Shown: in pieces, positions 59,812-64,000 of the stretch | Position numbering within the stretch: position 1 is the stretch's first letter | How the letters are laid out: the number at the start of each line of letters is the position of its first letter | Origin: Cunninghamella blakesleeana | Lineage: Eukaryota > Mucoromycota > Mucoromycetes > Mucorales > Cunninghamellaceae | DNA: 64,000 bases | Assembly: GCA_017871115.1 (NCBI GenBank) | Contig: JAFCIZ010000001.1 | Coordinates: forward strand, 2,089,501 to 2,153,500 | Direction of reading: 5' to 3' | Position numbers and translations under genes: made by a program | Notes under the pieces: model-generated | Databases searched by the model: none | What the model was told of the DNA's origin: nothing | The model's input: only the letters and a program-made list of their open reading frames with translations

Positions 59812-60748
59812 TGTAATATAATTATTATTATTTTCTTATAAGATCAAATAGAATAGGAGAACATAAATAAGGATGAAAAAAAAATCTTTATTATTATTAA
59901 AAGATCATTTGAAAAAAAAAGAATATTATTTCTGGAATTGATTTAATATATTTGTCAAACCATAAAATAAATAAATAATAATAATATTGTTATTATTATT
60001 ATTATTATTAGTGATAATTTAAATGATTATAATAATAATAACAATAACAATATAATAATAATTATTGTAAAGATCATCTTTTATATTTATTTAAAAGGTA
60101 GTTAACATTGATAAAGGGGAATTATAACATAATAAAAAATAATTTAGTATATGTCAACTATATCACTATTATAAAATATTAGCTTAATCAATAAAAAGTA
60201 CTTGAAGAACGTGATCACGTAGTACAAATATAACCCCGTCCTAGCCGTTCGGTACCGTACCTTTGAATTTATATCCCTCCTTTGGTTTTTTCGCTCCCCT
60301 ATTTTTTTTTTTTTTTTTCTCTTCTTCTTTCTTCACTTGCTTTTTTTGTATTATTTCAGTATTTAACTATACTGAATTATATATATAAAATAAAACCTAT
60401 TCCACTCCCTTTTTTTTATAAAAAAACAACAACCACTCCCACTCACACTCTTTTTTAATAAAACAAAACCCTACCCTTTCTTTCATTCATCCTTTCTTTT
60501 CCTAATTCGTGTCTCTTTTTTTTCTTTCTTTCTTTCTTTCTTTCTTTCACTCTCTTTTACTCTTCCTCTTATTTTCTTTATTCTTTGTTTTTTTATCTAT
60601 TTGTGCTAAAAGATAAAAAACAAAATAAAACAAAAGAATAAGAAAATAAATATATATATATATAATAGTAAATATTCAGTTTATTTATTTATTTTAAACC
60701 AACTTCTTTTTCTTATATCAATTAAACTTTATTTTATTTTTGACATTC
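59478..60748. promoter_or_regulatory. divergent promoter region, mucin-like / acidic protein
   Basis: 1.27 kb. It holds the (TG)13 run, A-rich and AAAG-rich tracts near the mucin-like start, a mixed-composition island at 60200-60300 (described in the findings), and a TTTC-repeat/CT-rich region at 60500-60560 followed by A-rich leader sequence before the acidic protein start. No ORF is supported. Confidence 0.45.
59785..59810. repeat. (TG)13 microsatellite
   Basis: Thirteen uninterrupted TG units after a T11 tract. It is the only long TG/CA run in the window, where nearly all other microsatellites are TA, TTA or homopolymer. Confidence 0.95.
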
Positions 60749-61189
60749 ATGAATTCTGCTTATTATAATGATATTCAACAACAGCAACCATTTTATGATG
60801 AATCACAATTAAATAAAGATGATGATATTTATATCGAACAACAAGAAGAAGATTATTTTGCTCATTATGATCAAGTTATGGATATAGAAGCCGATCGATT
60901 TGATTATTATTATAATGAACAATGTAATGATGATTATGAAGCATTACAAATAGAAGAAGAAGACATGGAAATGGAAGAAGAAGAAGAACAAGATATGACT
61001 TATCATATTGAAGATGATGCTTTACTAAAATTAGTTGTAGATGTTCAATCTTATATTACAGATTTGGCAAGTATTGGTGTTGATCGTCATGATTCCCCCC
61101 TTATGGATTTACAATACAAGATGTATACTTATTTGAAACAAAAGGCTCTTGATATGGGAATGGATGCTGATGCTCTTCCACACTATTAA
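60749..61189 (+). CDS. small acidic Tyr/Gln-rich protein, unrecognised
   Basis: An intronless 146-aa frame from the ATG at 60749 (MNSAYYNDIQQQQPFYDESQ). An upstream in-frame TTG at 60740 is not a plausible start. The N-terminal 85 residues are extremely acidic with many Tyr (DRFDYYYNEQCNDDYEAL, EEEDMEMEEEEEQDM). The C-terminal 55 residues look folded and helical (DALLKLVVDVQSYITDLASI, SPLMDLQYKMYTYLKQKAL, DMGMDADALPHY). I do not recognise the family. The long promoter, well-formed codons and conserved-looking C-terminal helix pair argue that it is real. Confidence 0.6.
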   Translation: MNSAYYNDIQQQQPFYDESQLNKDDDIYIEQQEEDYFAHYDQVMDIEADRFDYYYNEQCNDDYEALQIEEEDMEMEEEEEQDMTYHIEDDALLKLVVDVQSYITDLASIGVDRHDSPLMDLQYKMYTYLKQKALDMGMDADALPHY

Positions 61190-62024
61190 TCTGTTTATTT
61201 TTTTTTTGAAAATCTTTTTGGATATAGCACAAACCAAAAAAAAAAAAAAAAAAAAGAAATGAAATGAATGAATGAAAAATGTTCTCAAAAAAAAATTATA
61301 TATACATTCTTTTAATCAATCATAGTTATGATCATTTTTTTATTATTACCCTTTATTTTTAATATTTATATGAATTATTTTTTAAACCATATTACAAAAA
61401 ATTAACCGACAAAAAAAAAAAAAAAAGATTTATAAATCAAATACAATTACAAAAAAAAAAAAAGTAAAATACTATAAAAATTTCTTTTTGTGCTTTATAT
61501 CTTTTTTTAAACAACCAAAATCACTTCCAACGATTTTGATGTTCCGTTTTTATTTAATACATATTTTTCTCTATTTCCCTCTTTTATATTATTATATTAT
61601 TACAACCATTCATTCTTTTTTTTAAAAAAAACATTAATAAATAATAATAAAAAAACATTTATATAATTTTTAATATAAAAACCATTAATCATATAATGGA
61701 CTTGTTTTTATGAGTGCGTTTGTTGAAAATAAGGTATTTTGCTAATAAGTTTAGAGTTGAGTTATAAAAAGTAAACAAATCATTTTTATTAAGTAATGAA
61801 AATAGTGTCCAAATTTAAAGTATATAAAATGAGATCGCGGAAAAACATATTGAACCAATCATAATAAAATTAACTTTTCAATAGCGGAATTTTATTTTAA
61901 TTTTTTTAAACACCTTTCTTTTTTTTTTTTTTTTTTTTTTGATCATTTTCTTTCTTTCTTTTCCTTTCTATTTTTTTTTTTTTCTTCTTCCCATATATAC
62001 ATTTTTTTTTAAAAAAAAAAGAGT
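61190..62024. other. intergenic region upstream of the pseudokinase gene
   Basis: 835 bp between two plus-strand genes. It has long A tracts near 61237-61254, 61411-61427 and 61452-61463. A more mixed patch at 61825-61885 includes GAGATCGCGG and AACCAATCA, a CCAAT-type word. Just before the start there are T21 and a T10A10 tract. The minus-strand 73-aa frame at 61906-62127 is a homopolymer artefact. Confidence 0.5.
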
Positions 62025-63839
62025 ATGAATGATCAAGAAATAGAATTACTTTATACACAACAATTAAATGAAGAACTATTAAATCAAACCAAACAAGCAA
62101 TTTCAAGACTTTTAGAAGAAATACCAATTGAGTTTGGTTTAGAAAACTTGATTCCTGTTATTCCAAATTTTATTATCCCAAATATTGCTGAAAAAATTGC
62201 TTTATTATATCAAGAAGTCTGTGAATATTATAACTCTCATGCTATTGCTTTTGATCATGCTTGGGTAAAAAAAATAAATATCATATACATATAAACATAT
62301 GTATATAAATACAAAAAAGTGATATGCCTAAAATAAATATAAAATAAAAAGAACAAGACTTTTTCGCTCTCACTCACTCTCACTATTTACATATGTTATA
62401 TTTATTCAATCCTTTCTTTTCATTCTTCTCCTTTTTATTTTAGCATTGGTCTTTTATTTGGAGACAACAATTATCTTATAAATCATTAGCTATGCGATAT
62501 GGAAAAGAACAAGTAATTAATTCTACTCACATAAGAGCAAGAAAGGCAGTAAAACAGCTCTATCTTGAAGAATTAGATAGTTATATGCAATGGTTTCCTT
62601 GGGGCTGGTTTTCAAATATGCAATTCATTGGGGCTGGTGGGTTCTCTGCAGTCTATGCTGCTTTAATGACACCTCCTTATGATATACAACCTACCCAAGT
62701 GGCATTAAAAATTGTAGATGACAAGTTACTTAACGAGGTAAGTATTATTATTATTTAAAAAAAATCCATTTGATTCGACCCACTCACTTTTGCCTTTCTT
62801 ACCTTCTTCTTAATAATAGATATCCGTTCAATCCAAAGCCTTTTTACCACTTCTTTTCCAAGGATTAACAGTATGCGAAAGCACAGGGGATTTAATGATG
62901 GTAATGAAAATGAGTAATGATGGTAATTTGGAAGATCATATGCAGCAATTACCTTTAGCTGATTTGGATTTAAAAACCATCACGGGAACCATTTTACGAT
63001 TAGCACAAAATTTAACGGATTTACATAAAGTTGGAATGTGTCATCGAAATATTCATCCTCGTAATATCATGTGTACAGATAGCGACTATTTTCTTGTAGA
63101 TTACCGTTATGCAACTCCATCTAAAGAATCATCATCCGTCATTGCATTAACCAAAGCCGTTTATGGCCGATTACCATATATAGCACCTGAGGTCAGGAAA
63201 CAAAGTGTGTATACAGAAAAATCAGATATTTATAGCTTGGGAATTATTATTTGGCAGTTGGTTAGTAAAGTGATTTTCCCTTCGCCTGACGTCCTATTAG
63301 ATGGATCCAACGTTCATTCTTCTTCTACATCTTCATCACTGTTAGCCTCATCTTCACCTTTATTATCTTCGTCTTCTTCTACTTTATCTACATCATCTTC
63401 ATCTTCATCCATCACTACCACTACAAATGCTACCATACAGCAACGTGATCCTGCAGAAAACCCATATCGTATTGAACATGTACCTGGTGTACCTGAATGG
63501 TATCAAAAATTATATACAAGTTGTTTAGAACCTCGACCCGAGAATCGTCCCGATGCCATGGAGCTATGTGCTGTGTTGCAAGCAATTCACGATAAGCTGG
63601 ATTATTCGGTTCCTTTAGATAGACGCGTCACTGAATTCATTGTAGCGCGCCGAGCTGAGGTAGCAGATCATCAACGTACTTATTCTAAAGTAAAAGGTAT
63701 GGTCTCTGCTTCCACTACTCGTCTTTATACCCTTTCCAATTTACCTAGTACCGAGTATTTTGTGAATATTCAATTTAGGAATATTCCGTTTGCTTTGGCT
63801 ATGGCGAATAATATTTCAAACTCTTCTCCCTCTCATTAA
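62025..63839 (+). CDS. protein kinase-like protein, probable pseudokinase
   Basis: Three exons (62025-62264, 62444-62737, 62820-63839) give 517 aa. The helical N-terminal 140 residues are followed by a kinase domain with a good Gly loop (IGAGGFSAVYAA) and VALK lysine. The catalytic loop reads CHRNIHPRN instead of HRDLKxxN, so the catalytic Asp and the following Lys are both replaced. The DFG motif reads VDYR, keeping only the Asp. The APE motif (YIAPEV), the SDIYSLGIIIWQL helix and the final Arg (PENRPDAMEL) are kept. A Ser/Thr-only insert of about 50 residues sits in the C-lobe. The kinase-like expansions of Mucoromycota have this general form. Phosphotransfer is unlikely; ATP binding may persist. 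The 3' flank ends in poly-A. Confidence 0.85.
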
Positions 63840-63918
63840 AACAATAATGGAAAATAATAAATAATAAAAAATAGGAATAGGTTTAGGATAGTGAATTATT
63901 ATTATTATTATTATTTCG

Positions 63919-63978
<60 letters not shown>

Positions 63979-64000
63979 ATTAATCATATGTATTCATTTG
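63840..64000. other. 3' flank of the pseudokinase gene with A59 tract
   Basis: After the stop there is AT-rich sequence with AATAATAAA words and (TTA)6, then an uninterrupted run of 59 A at 63919-63977. Confidence 0.7.
63919..63977. repeat. A59 homopolymer
   Basis: 59 consecutive A, the longest homopolymer in the window. It may be a true tract, the tail of a retroposed copy, or a length error of the assembly. Confidence 0.9.

Noticed and set aside
1..64000. CRISPR arrays, rRNA and tRNA genes, autonomous transposons
   Set aside because: Short repeats here are microsatellites without spacer structure; no reverse transcriptase, integrase or transposase motif and no tRNA cloverleaf was seen on either strand.
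1..64000. A biosynthetic or defence gene cluster
   Set aside because: Neighbouring genes are unrelated housekeeping functions on mixed strands; no core biosynthetic enzyme or mobile context is present.
1..64000. U12-type introns to accompany the PDCD7-like gene
   Set aside because: All introns I could place start GT with U2-type donors and end AG; none begins with ATATCCTT or GTATCCTT.

Overview
The window is nuclear DNA of an AT-rich, intron-rich fungus. Intergenic DNA is very AT-rich and full of (TA)n, (TTA)n and poly-A/T tracts. The genes carry about 80 short GT-AG introns, mostly 50-150 bp, with donors close to GTAAGT/GTAAAT. Protein content (division-1 chitin synthase, YTP1-like protein, DUF3020 factor, alpha-arrestin, WC-2-like PAS/GATA factor, ATG2, many Myb/SANT proteins) points to a fungus. 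Retention of an ATP6AP2 homologue and of a PDCD7-like minor-spliceosome protein, with Asn/Ser/Gln-rich runs, suggests an early-diverging lineage, probably Mucoromycota. That placement is inference.

Layout, left to right: 3' end of a SAP30BP/HCNGP-like gene (+); chitin synthase (-); TMEM184/OSTalpha 7-TM protein (+); intronless nine-repeat Myb protein with a presequence-like N-terminus (-); ribosomal protein eL6 (-); ANAPC13-like gene (+); a 3.4-kb gene-poor stretch; small single-Myb protein (+); ATP6AP2-like V-ATPase accessory protein (-) divergent from mitochondrial ribosomal protein mL46 (+); coiled-coil protein with CxxC pairs (-); a 3.2-kb gene-poor stretch; Cu+ P1B-ATPase with four HMA domains (+); DUF3336/patatin-like protein in 17 exons that lacks the catalytic residues (+); F-box/UBP-zinc-finger/DUSP protein (-); DUF3020 protein (-); ATG2 in 14 exons (+); YTP1-like membrane protein (-); alpha-arrestin (+); PAS/GATA factor (+); cytosolic prolyl-tRNA synthetase with a YbaK-like N-terminus (+); mS33 (-) divergent from a PDCD7-like gene (+); mucin-like single-pass membrane protein (-); small acidic protein (+); pseudokinase (+).

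The genes do not form an operon-like or biosynthetic cluster; this is an ordinary housekeeping segment with several divergent pairs on short shared promoters. Themes that recur by chance or lineage are mitochondrial translation (mL46, mS33), membrane lipid and autophagy biology (ATG2, patatin-like protein), V-ATPase and copper homeostasis, and ubiquitin adaptors (arrestin, F-box/DUSP, ANAPC13). I saw no CRISPR array, tRNA, rRNA or autonomous transposon. There are two short inverted-repeat structures that could be MITEs or structured RNAs.

Exon coordinates were read by eye from splice consensus, reading-frame continuity and family conservation. Each multi-exon model closes in frame end to end.
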